From positions 1 to 44,314 of the forward strand of contig JAAYBV010000102.1 of assembly GCA_012744475.1 (NCBI GenBank): a stretch of 44,314 nucleotides of DNA, read 5' to 3'. Under the pieces are notes generated by a model, which was not told the DNA's origin, made no database searches, and worked only from the letters and a program-made list of their open reading frames with translations. This stretch comes from Phycisphaerae bacterium (lineage in GTDB: Bacteria; Planctomycetota; Phycisphaerae; Sedimentisphaerales; Anaerobacaceae). This document shows, in pieces, positions 16,309-23,798 of this stretch (the stretch's first letter is position 1; each line of letters opens with the position of its first letter). A program made the position numbers and the translations under genes.

Positions 16309-17838
16309 CTATCTTGCGGCTCGGCCGTAGACCTCGACTTCGATGTAGTGGTTCAGGTCGCCGCCGGCGTGGCCGTTGCTGTAGAGTCGGACGTAGCGGC
16401 CGCGAATGCCCTGCGTGTCGATGAGCTTGCCCTCGTTCGTCTCGACGTAGTGCAGGTCCGCGCCCCTGCCGAGGCGAGCGGAGTGGTCGATGTCGTTGTT
16501 GAAGACCGTCTTTACGCCGTCGGCGAACTGCGGATCGTCGCAGACCTGCACGACCACATCCAGGTAGACGTGCGGGCGAAGATGGTAATGCCAGACGACG
16601 ATCGCATAGATCTCGTAGCGGTCGCGCAGATCGATGGTGACGTGTTGGACGTCGGGCCCCAGCTCGACGACGCTGCCGTCGGTGGCCTCCTTGTCGCCGT
16701 CGGTGATCATATCGAGGCTTCCCATCGACGGCTCCGAATCGCTTGCGGAGACCGGCTTTCCGGCGGCGACGTTCGTTGTGCCCACCGGCACCAGAAACGG
16801 CGGCCTCGCCCCTCTCCGGGGCCGTTCGAGGTTCGACATCCGTACATCGGCGGGCGTCCCGATGAACATCGGCCGGGGCAGCGGGATTTCCAGCGGCATC
16901 AGGCGGGTGCGGCCGAGGTCCTCCGGCGTGCCGATCGGGCGCGGTTCCTGGGGCGGCGTCCCCGTCGTCTGGCTGGTGCGATTGATGATCCGCGTCGATT
17001 CCGGCACGCCAAGGTCGTAGATGCTCATCGGGCCGGACTGCGGATAGCTCATCACCCATTCCTGGCGGCTGAGCATGGCCCCGCTGTCGCCGAGCTGCTC
17101 GACGTGCGCGCCCACGAGCCGCCGCGTTTCCGGATCGGCCATCAGTTGCATCCGAAGCCTCTCGACGCGCCGGCCGCCGACGGTGACGCCGGGATCGGAC
17201 CTCTCCAGTTCATACATCAGGACCTTCTGGCCTTCGTAGCGGTCGGTCCGTCGTGCGACCGCGATGTCGTTCTTGGCGGCGAAGACCGCGAAGGCGTCGA
17301 CGAGCGTGTACGCCGCATCGGCGCCGAAAAGCCCCTTGCCGGGAAGCTCGCTGATCACCACCGCCTTGACCTGCGGGCTGTACAACAGTTCCCGCCGGCC
17401 CGCCCCGAAGTCGGAGACCACCACGGAGCCGTCGGAAGCCAGAATGTACGCCTTGCGCGAGGCGAAGTCGTTCCACTGCTGATCGGTGTGGACCTTGCCG
17501 TCCCGATACTCTGTGACGACCGCGTGCAGCCAGGCCATCCTCTGCGTGGCCTGCCGGACCTGGCTCAGCGTGGGCGGTCCCCATCCGCGCCGGATCATCT
17601 CCTGGATGCCGACGATGGCGGCTACGATGATGGCCGCCGCGACAGCCACCTTCACCACAGGCAGGAACGTCCCAAAGGCCGATCTCTCGGGCGCCGGGAC
17701 CAGTCGCGGGCCGACCGACCGGTTGACCGCATCGAAGGTCGCCAGCATTTGCTGTCGCAGACGCTCCTTGTGGGCCGGGTTCGGCTCGGTGTCGACCCTC
17801 AGGCCGGCAACGAGTTTCTCGAAATCACGCTCCTTCAT
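16309..17838 (-). CDS. Membrane anti-sigma-type protein with LolA-like and C-terminal discoidin domain (pair 3)
   Basis: About 509 residues. The N-terminus (MKERDFEKLVAGLRVDTEPN, then PAHKERLRQQML) resembles the short cytosolic part of planctomycete proteins paired with ECF sigma factors. It lacks the zf-HC2 Cys/His motif. A TM helix (VVKVAVAAAIIVAAIVGIQ) is followed by a LolA-like region that begins TLSQVRQATQRMAWLHAVVT. A Pro-rich linker (IPLPRPMFIGTPADV) leads to a C-terminal F5/8 type C domain (about 350-509: NVAAGKPVSASDSEPSMGSL, HVTIDLRDRYEIYAIVVWHY, GRYVRLYSNG). The start was set at the second ATG of an ATGATG pair, because GAAGAGG lies six bases before it. It overlaps the sigma gene by 14 bases. 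The discoidin domain may sense a glycan outside the membrane; that is inference. Confidence 0.75.
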   Translation of the reverse strand: MKERDFEKLVAGLRVDTEPNPAHKERLRQQMLATFDAVNRSVGPRLVPAPERSAFGTFLPVVKVAVAAAIIVAAIVGIQEMIRRGWGPPTLSQVRQATQRMAWLHAVVTEYRDGKVHTDQQWNDFASRKAYILASDGSVVVSDFGAGRRELLYSPQVKAVVISELPGKGLFGADAAYTLVDAFAVFAAKNDIAVARRTDRYEGQKVLMYELERSDPGVTVGGRRVERLRMQLMADPETRRLVGAHVEQLGDSGAMLSRQEWVMSYPQSGPMSIYDLGVPESTRIINRTSQTTGTPPQEPRPIGTPEDLGRTRLMPLEIPLPRPMFIGTPADVRMSNLERPRRGARPPFLVPVGTTNVAAGKPVSASDSEPSMGSLDMITDGDKEATDGSVVELGPDVQHVTIDLRDRYEIYAIVVWHYHLRPHVYLDVVVQVCDDPQFADGVKTVFNNDIDHSARLGRGADLHYVETNEGKLIDTQGIRGRYVRLYSNGHAGGDLNHYIEVEVYGRAAR

Positions 17839-18406
17839 CATGCTCCTCTTCACCAAGATCGCTCTGCAGGACCTCCCGGAGCCTCCGGAGGACCCTGTGC
17901 AGCGTGACCCTGATTGTCGCGGGTTTGGCGTCCATCACTCGACCGATCTCATCGAAATCCATGTTCTCGAAAAACCGCAGCGTCAGAAGCGTCTGATGCT
18001 CGGGCTTCAGTTGCAGGATGGCGGTGTACAGCGTCGGCCAATCCATCTGCGACCAGGTGCTCTCCTGCGGCTGGGAAGCCCTTCGCATGGCGACGACATT
18101 TTCCATAAGTCTTCTGCGCCGCGAGGTTTTTCGGATATAGGCATTGGCCTGGTTGGCGGCGATCGTGAAGATCCAGGCCCGGAAATCCTGTTCAGTGCAG
18201 CCTTTGAACTGGCGGATAGCCGCCGCCACCGTCAGAAACACGCCGGAGGTGATGTCCTCGGCTGCCGAACTGCTGTACAGCCGGTGCACACAAAACCTGT
18301 AGATCCGCTCGTAATACAGCTCGTAAAGCTGCGCCAGGGCGCCTGCCTGCGTCTTGGCCTGCATCACGAGATCGTCGTAAGCTGTGTGCTCAACAGGTTT
18401 TGTCAT
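17825..18406 (-). CDS. ECF-type RNA polymerase sigma factor (pair 3)
   Basis: About 193 residues. Region 2 shows ALAQLYELYYERIYRFCVHR and SSAAEDITSGVFLTVAAAIR. The inter-region helices follow as FRAWIFTIAANQANAYIRKT. Region 4 is LKPEHQTLLTLRFFENMDFD, then EIGRVMDAKPATIRVTLHRV. ATG 18406 (MTKPVEHTAYDDL) fits family length, but no clear ribosome binding site is seen; ATG 18424 and ATG 18451 are in-frame alternatives. The 3' end overlaps the following membrane-protein gene by 14 bases, a sign of coupled translation. It probably directs genes answering to that protein's external domain. Confidence 0.85.
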   Translation of the reverse strand: MTKPVEHTAYDDLVMQAKTQAGALAQLYELYYERIYRFCVHRLYSSSAAEDITSGVFLTVAAAIRQFKGCTEQDFRAWIFTIAANQANAYIRKTSRRRRLMENVVAMRRASQPQESTWSQMDWPTLYTAILQLKPEHQTLLTLRFFENMDFDEIGRVMDAKPATIRVTLHRVLRRLREVLQSDLGEEEHDEGA

Positions 18407-18508
18407 AGCACCGACCATCGACATACGTTCAGTTGCGCAGCCGCCGCCCATGTTACAGAGCCTCGCGGCAGAAATCGTGGAAAAACGCGCGCAAACCACC
18501 CCTGAAGC

Positions 18509-18595
18509 GTCTGTGCGGACTTCGCGGCAAGCCCCATTCAGGCGTGGAGAGCCGCGTGTGGCAGCCTCAAGCTCGAAGAGCCTGGGGATGGTTCA
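18509..18595. repeat. REP-like element with GTGTGGCAGC core (copy A)
   Basis: It begins GTCTGTGCGGACTTCGCGGC, then has GTGTGGCAGC (18556-18565) followed by CTCAAGC and GGGGATGG. The same order of blocks occurs at 44191-44314, and the core with its hairpins occurs, inverted, at 23690-23771. It lies between the sigma gene of pair 3 and the POT gene. Confidence 0.6.
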
Positions 18596-18604
18596 GTGCA
18601 TGGG

Positions 18605-19957
18605 TTACCCCTCTTGTGGCGCCTCGTCCTGGATGTACTCCTTGACGGGATAGCGCATGGCGACCGGGATGTACAAGAACGAAGTCACGAGCATGGCGAT
18701 AGCGAAGAACCAGTAGTAGCTGGCGCCGGGCAGCTTGGTGGTGCCGTCGGCGTTCTCAATTGCCAGATTCACAAGGAACGCGAAGATGTTTCCGAGCGCT
18801 ATCGACAGCAGGTTGATGGCCTGGATGATCGATTTCATCTTGTTGGGGGCCTGGGTGTAGGCGAACTCCAAGGCGGTGACGGATACCATGATTTCAGCGG
18901 CTGTCAGAAAGATGTAGGCGAAGAACTGCCAGCCGATGGAGGGTTGCCCACCCTGCTGGATCTGCGTTTCGATCCAGATCGGAACCAAGAAGCTGCCCGC
19001 CGTGACGAAAAGTCCGATGCCGATCTTGCGAAGCTGGCTCATGGGCCAGATCCGGCTGAGGGCGGGATAGACTCCATACGCGAACGCCGGGATCATCACG
19101 AGGACCAACACGGAGTTGGCCGCCTGCATCTGGGCCGGCAGCCACGTGATTCCCAGCCACTTGAGGTTCATCTTCTCGGCCTGGAGCACCCAGGCGGACT
19201 GAGATTGGTAGTATAAGGCGAAGAACATCGAGACGAACAAGAAGATGCACCCAATTCTGGCCAGGTTGCCGCGTTGTTCCCTCTCGAACATTTCGTTCCA
19301 GACTTTGGCGCCTGAGGGCGGGATATGTACTAGGCTGCGACGGCCCAGCCAGTACGCCGTCGTAGCGATGACCATCGAGATAGCCGGGACGCCGAAGCCG
19401 ACCATTGGCCCCCACTTCTCCAACAGGATCGGGCAGAACCACATCGAGACGGCAGCACCCACGTTGATCGAGAAGTAGAACCAACTATAGACTCTTTGGA
19501 TCAGGTGCTTGTTGGAGGGTCCGAACTGGTCTCCAACGTTAGCGGAGACGCACGGCTTGATGATCCCCGAGCCCATGGCGATTAGGATCAACCCGGCGGT
19601 TAAACCCAATCGCGTGTGGTCAATGGCCATGACGAAGAACCCGGCGCAGTACACCAGTGAGAACCAGAGGATGGTCTTGAACTTGCCGAACCATCGGTCG
19701 GAGATCACGGCCCCCACGATCGCCATGAAGTACACGGCCCCCGTGAACAGGTGGAACCACTTGCGGGCGGATTCGTCGGTCATGACACGCAAGACGCCGT
19801 TTGCCCCCATCAAGTTTTGCGTCATGAAGACGACGAGGATGGAACTCATGCCGTAGAAGGCGAAGCGTTCGGCGGCCTCGTTGGTCAGGATGTAGGGAAT
19901 GCCGGCGGGCATCTTCTCGGAGGGCAGCGGGGCGGTCAGGTATTCGCGTTTGGCCAT
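18605..19957 (-). CDS. POT/PTR-family proton-coupled peptide transporter
   Basis: The 450-residue inner-membrane protein has about 12 hydrophobic segments. Helix 1 carries the POT signature ExxER-F-x-F-Y-G (NEAAERFAFYGM), whose residues take part in proton coupling. The region GLILIAMGSGIIKPCVSANV and later VYSWFYFSINVGAAVSMW are POT/PTR2 hallmarks (the FYxxINxG type of motif). Family members import di- and tripeptides with protons. Start 19957 (MAKREYLTAP) has GAGGA five bases upstream; a longer frame to 20047 lacks support. It is divergent from the tricorn-like protease gene, across a 316-base gap with repeats. This suits a shared role in peptide use. Confidence 0.88.
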   Translation of the reverse strand: MAKREYLTAPLPSEKMPAGIPYILTNEAAERFAFYGMSSILVVFMTQNLMGANGVLRVMTDESARKWFHLFTGAVYFMAIVGAVISDRWFGKFKTILWFSLVYCAGFFVMAIDHTRLGLTAGLILIAMGSGIIKPCVSANVGDQFGPSNKHLIQRVYSWFYFSINVGAAVSMWFCPILLEKWGPMVGFGVPAISMVIATTAYWLGRRSLVHIPPSGAKVWNEMFEREQRGNLARIGCIFLFVSMFFALYYQSQSAWVLQAEKMNLKWLGITWLPAQMQAANSVLVLVMIPAFAYGVYPALSRIWPMSQLRKIGIGLFVTAGSFLVPIWIETQIQQGGQPSIGWQFFAYIFLTAAEIMVSVTALEFAYTQAPNKMKSIIQAINLLSIALGNIFAFLVNLAIENADGTTKLPGASYYWFFAIAMLVTSFLYIPVAMRYPVKEYIQDEAPQEG

Positions 19958-19990
19958 AAGAATCCTCGGTTCATCGCCAATTCCATGCAG

Positions 19991-20010
19991 GGGCGAATCC
20001 CGATTCGCCC
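19991..20010. repeat. Perfect short palindrome GGGCGAATC-CC-GATTCGCCC
   Basis: A 9-bp perfect inverted repeat with a two-base centre lies 33 bases upstream of the POT start, within its likely leader. Palindromes of this wording are scattered between planctomycete genes (recalled). It could be a repeat fragment or affect translation of the transporter. Confidence 0.5.
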
Positions 20011-20103
20011 TTGTGCCGCATGGTACAGACCCGCGGCCCGGCCTCAAAGAAGAAATCTCCGGGTGGCGCTGTCAAAGAGCACGCAGATGATTTGGAGGCA
20101 ACC

Positions 20104-20132
20104 TTGATTCGCGGCGGCCCTGCCGGTACGAT
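20104..20132 (+). promoter_or_regulatory. Weak candidate promoter for the tricorn/peptide gene group
   Basis: TTGATT (20104-20109) and TACGAT (20127-20132) are 17 bases apart, each 4 of 6 to consensus. It would place the repeat at 20143-20234 in the leader of the protease mRNA. Confidence 0.25.
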
Positions 20133-20142
20133 GGTCGTCCCG

Positions 20143-20234
20143 GTTTGTAGTGACGCCGTAAGGCGTTACTGTCTCTATAGGAGGTATGCCCCTTCGGCCA
20201 GCTCGGGGCAGGCTCTGACGGGCACACTACGAAC
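20143..20234. repeat. MITE-like element with GTTYGTAGTG inverted ends (copy 2)
   Basis: It starts GTTTGTAGTG and ends CACTACGAAC (inverted, 9 of 10). Next to the left end is ACGCCGTAAGGCGT, a short palindrome. The centre holds CCCCTTCGG and CGGGGCAGG. It has the same end type as 14955-15022 but is longer and differs inside. It is wholly intergenic. Confidence 0.65.
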
Positions 20235-20273
20235 GAGCGCCGAAATGATGTGTCGAGGGGAAAGGTGAAACCG

Positions 20274-23200
20274 ATGAGAATTATAGCCACGTTAGCCTTG
20301 ATTCTGTTGCTGTCGGCCGGCGCGATCGCGGCCGGAATTGATGACCTGACCCATGTTCCCGATGCCCGCATGCTGCGGTTTCCCGACGTCAGCGCCGAGG
20401 CGATTGTCTTTTCGTACGCGGGCGATCTGTGGACCGTCCCCAGGGAAGGCGGCACCGCCCGGCGGCTCAGCTCGCCCAAGGGCAATGAGATGTTCCCCAA
20501 GTTCTCGCCCGACGGCCGACTGATTGCTTTCAGCGGCAACTACGACGGCAACACCGACGTCTACGTCGTCGGCGCCCAGGGAGGCCAGCCCCGCAGGCTG
20601 ACGCACCATTCCGCTACCGACCTCGTGGTCGAGTGGTACCCCGACGGCGAGCACGTACTCTACCGTTCGGGCATGGTCAGCCCCTCGGGGCGCTTCAATC
20701 GCTTCTTCAAGCAGTCCATCGCCGGCGGCCTGCCCCAGACGCTGCCTTTGCCCTATGCGGAGTTGGGCTCGTTCAGCCCCGACGGCAGCCAGATCGTCTA
20801 CCAGTTCATCTCGCGCGAGTTCCGCACGTGGAAACGCTATCGGGGCGGCATGGCCAGCGACCTGTGGCTCTACGATTTCCTCAACAACAGCGCCGAGAAG
20901 CTCACCGATTTCGCCGGCACGGACGCGGTGCCGATGTGGCATGGTGACACGATCTACTTCCTCTCCGATCGCGCCGCCGACCAGAAGCTCAACATCTGGG
21001 CTTATTCCCTGCGGAGCAAGCAGTTCCGGCAGGTGACCGACTTCGCCGAGTACGACGTCAAATGGCCCAGCCTCGGGCCCGATGCCATCGTCTTTGAGAA
21101 CGGCGGCAGTCTTCACCTGCTCGACCTGGCAACGGAGAGATCGCAGCCGATTCAGGTGAAGGTGTCCGACGACCTGCCCCATGTGCGCACCGAGCTGAAG
21201 AGCGTCTCGAACCTGATCCAGAGCTTCTCGCTGTCGCCCACCGGCCAGCGGGCGCTCTTCGAGGCGCGGGGCGAGGTGTTCACCGTGCCCGCTAAGCACG
21301 GCAGCGTCCGCGATCTGACCAACACCTCGGGCGTGGCCGAGCGCTACCCTGCCTGGTCGCCCGACGGCAAGTGGATCGCGTATTTCGCGGATGCGACGGG
21401 CGAGTACGAGCTGTACCTGCACCCCAGCGACGGCAAGGGCCGGCCCCGGCAGGTCACCCAGGGCGGCGCCGCCTTTCGGTACAGCCCCCTCTGGTCGCCA
21501 AACAGCAAGCTGGTCGCCTTCAGCGACAAGACGGGCAGTCTCTACATCACGGATGTCAACGATGGCAAGGTGACGTTCGTCGACAAGGACGAATGGAGCA
21601 ACATGTCGTCCTACACGTGGTCGGCCGACAGCCGCTGGCTCGCCTACGCCAAGAGCGGGGCCAATCGCCACGGCAATATCATGATCTACGACGTCAACGA
21701 CCAGACCAGCCGCCAGGTCACCGGCGACTTCTACGACGACGGCTCGCCTGTTTTCGACGTCGAAGGCAAGTACCTGTTCTTCCGCTCGAACCGCTCGTTC
21801 GATCCGGTCTACAGCGACGTGGACTGGACCTGGATCTATCCGAACTCGACACAGTTGTTCGCGGTGACTCTGACGAAGGACACGCCCAGTCCGCTCGCGC
21901 CGCGCAGCGACGAGGAGGAGATCGAGAAGGACGAGAAGGGCAAGGAGAGTCAGAAGGGTGAGAAAGGTGTGAAGGGTCTGAAGGGTGAGAAGGGGGAAGA
22001 AGAGGGGGGCGACCCGAACGAGGCGGACGAGGCCGAGGGCAAGTCAGAGGATGGGGACAAGGAAGACGAGAAGGACGAGAACGGCAAGGACGACAAGAAG
22101 AAGGACGAGCCCAAGCCGGTGAAGATTGATTTCGAGGGCTTCGAGCGGCGGGTGGTTGCGCTGCCGATCCAGGCGGGCACTTATGGCGGTCTGGCTTCGG
22201 TCAAGGGCAAGCTGCTGTTCATGCGCCGCATGCCGGCCGGAGCGAGGAAGCCCGGCGAGCCGGGCGGGACGCTGCTCTACTACGATCTGAAGGAGCGCGA
22301 GGAGAAGACCGTCATCGACAATATCGATGGCTACGACCTCTCCGCCGACGGTAAGAAGATCCTCTACAAGAGCCGCTCGACGTACGGCATCATCGACGTC
22401 GGCGAGAACAAGAAGGTCGGCGACGGCAAGGTTGACTCCGGCGATCTGAAGGCCTGGATCGACCCGCGGCAGGAGTGGAAGCAGATCTTCACCGAGGCCT
22501 GGCGCGTCCAGCGCGACTACTTCTACGACCCGAACATGCACGGGCTCGACTGGCCCGCGATGAAGCAGCGCTACGGGGCATTGCTGCCCTACCTGGCCAG
22601 CCGGGAGGACCTCAACTACATCATCGGAGAGATGATCGCCGAGCTGAACGCCTCGCACACGTATGTCGGAGGCGGTGACATCGAATCGCCGCCGCGACTT
22701 AACGTCGGTCTGTTGGGCTGCGACTTCGAACTGGACAAGGACAAAAACGCCTACCGCATCGGCAGGATTCACGACGGCGCCCGATGGGACGCGGAGCCGC
22801 GCTCTCCGCTCAGAGCGCCGGGCGTCGACGTCAAAGAGGGCGACTATCTCCTCGCGGTCAACGGCCGGCCCCTGGATACGTCGAAGGACCCGTGGGCGGC
22901 CTTCCAGGGCCTGGCCGGCCAGACCGTGACACTGACGATCGGCGCAACGCCTGACGTCAACGATGCCAACGACGTTCTCGTCGAGCCGATGAGCAGCGAG
23001 TTTCGCCTTCGCAACCTCGCCTGGATCGAGGCGAACCGCGAGAAGGTCGAGGCCGCAACGCAGGGCCGGGTGGGCTACATCTACGTCCCCGACACCGGCC
23101 AGAACGGCCAGAATGAACTGGTCCGGCAGTTTAACGGGCAGTGGACCAAAGACGCGTTGATCATCGACGAACGTTTCAACGGCGGCGGCCAGATTCCCGA

Positions 23201-23675
23201 CCGTTTCATCGAGCTGCTGAATCGCCCGATCTACAACTACTGGGCCCGCCGGGACAACCGCGACTGGCAGACGCCTTTCCTGAGCCACGCCGGCCCGAAG
23301 GTCATGCTCATCAACGGCTGGTCAGGCTCCGGCGGCGATGCCTTTCCCTACTACTTCCGTATGGCGGGCCTGGGGCCGCTCGTGGGCACGCGGACCTGGG
23401 GCGGACTGATCGGCATGAGCGGGAACCCGCGACCGATCGACGGCGGTTCGGTCAGCGCGCCGACCTTCGGCATATACGATACGGACGGCCAGTGGACCGT
23501 GGAAGGTTACGGCGTGGACCCCGACTACGAAGTGGAAAATGTGCCGGATCGCATGGTGGCCGGAGGCGATCCCCAGCTCGAAACGGCCATTGCCGTGGCC
23601 CTGAAGCAGTTGGACAAGCAGCCACCCAAGCGGCCGCAGAAGCCGGCGTACCCGGACCGCTCGGGCCGACAGTGA
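20274..23675 (+). CDS. Secreted tricorn-like serine protease (S41 family) with charged, collagen-like insert
   Basis: The 1133-residue product has a signal peptide (MRIIATLALILLLSAGAIAA). Next come a beta-propeller of WD/TolB-like blades (FPKFSPDGRLIAFSGNYDG, PAWSPDGKWIAYFAD), a highly charged segment at about 544-613, a tricorn C1 region, a PDZ domain (about 815-910: GVDVKEGDYLLAVNGRPLD) and the S41 catalytic domain. By comparison with tricorn the likely active-site residues are His795 (ASHTYVGGGD), Ser1019 (GWSGSGGD) and Glu1077 (TVEGYGVDPD). Classical tricorn is cytosolic and cuts proteasome products to small peptides; this one appears exported. The charged insert includes five Gly-every-third-residue steps (KGEKGVKGLKGEKGE). 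Start 20274 has AAAGGTG six bases upstream and opens the signal peptide; 20250 is in frame but less likely. It heads a run of peptide-related genes. Confidence 0.9.
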   Translation: MRIIATLALILLLSAGAIAAGIDDLTHVPDARMLRFPDVSAEAIVFSYAGDLWTVPREGGTARRLSSPKGNEMFPKFSPDGRLIAFSGNYDGNTDVYVVGAQGGQPRRLTHHSATDLVVEWYPDGEHVLYRSGMVSPSGRFNRFFKQSIAGGLPQTLPLPYAELGSFSPDGSQIVYQFISREFRTWKRYRGGMASDLWLYDFLNNSAEKLTDFAGTDAVPMWHGDTIYFLSDRAADQKLNIWAYSLRSKQFRQVTDFAEYDVKWPSLGPDAIVFENGGSLHLLDLATERSQPIQVKVSDDLPHVRTELKSVSNLIQSFSLSPTGQRALFEARGEVFTVPAKHGSVRDLTNTSGVAERYPAWSPDGKWIAYFADATGEYELYLHPSDGKGRPRQVTQGGAAFRYSPLWSPNSKLVAFSDKTGSLYITDVNDGKVTFVDKDEWSNMSSYTWSADSRWLAYAKSGANRHGNIMIYDVNDQTSRQVTGDFYDDGSPVFDVEGKYLFFRSNRSFDPVYSDVDWTWIYPNSTQLFAVTLTKDTPSPLAPRSDEEEIEKDEKGKESQKGEKGVKGLKGEKGEEEGGDPNEADEAEGKSEDGDKEDEKDENGKDDKKKDEPKPVKIDFEGFERRVVALPIQAGTYGGLASVKGKLLFMRRMPAGARKPGEPGGTLLYYDLKEREEKTVIDNIDGYDLSADGKKILYKSRSTYGIIDVGENKKVGDGKVDSGDLKAWIDPRQEWKQIFTEAWRVQRDYFYDPNMHGLDWPAMKQRYGALLPYLASREDLNYIIGEMIAELNASHTYVGGGDIESPPRLNVGLLGCDFELDKDKNAYRIGRIHDGARWDAEPRSPLRAPGVDVKEGDYLLAVNGRPLDTSKDPWAAFQGLAGQTVTLTIGATPDVNDANDVLVEPMSSEFRLRNLAWIEANREKVEAATQGRVGYIYVPDTGQNGQNELVRQFNGQWTKDALIIDERFNGGGQIPDRFIELLNRPIYNYWARRDNRDWQTPFLSHAGPKVMLINGWSGSGGDAFPYYFRMAGLGPLVGTRTWGGLIGMSGNPRPIDGGSVSAPTFGIYDTDGQWTVEGYGVDPDYEVENVPDRMVAGGDPQLETAIAVALKQLDKQPPKRPQKPAYPDRSGRQ

Positions 23676-23689
23676 CATGGAATGCAAAT

Positions 23690-23771
23690 GTGTGGCAGCC
23701 TCAAGCGCAGCTTGGGGATGGCCCCTCTCTGGGCACCATCCACAAGCCCTGCGGGCTTGAGGCTGCCACAC
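23690..23771. repeat. REP-like element with perfect 17-bp inverted ends (copy B)
   Basis: GTGTGGCAGCCTCAAGC (23690-23706) is exactly complementary to GCTTGAGGCTGCCACAC (23755-23771). Inside, GGGGATGG and CCATCC, plus CAAGCCC and GGGCTTG near the right arm, allow further pairing. It fills the gap between the tricorn-like gene (stop 23675) and the peptidase gene. In mRNA it would form a stable stem that could protect the upstream message or reduce read-through. Confidence 0.8.
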
Positions 23772-23798
23772 GCCGAAATCGCAAGGGAGTGTGCAACG

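Noticed and set aside
16348-17907. Plus-strand open frame of 519 codons opposite the pair-3 anti-sigma gene
   Set aside because: No family features. The minus strand carries TM, LolA-like and discoidin motifs in order.
23682-23798. Earlier start (ATG 23682) for the lipoprotein peptidase
   Set aside because: It would translate the inverted repeat and bury the lipoprotein signal 39 residues inside.
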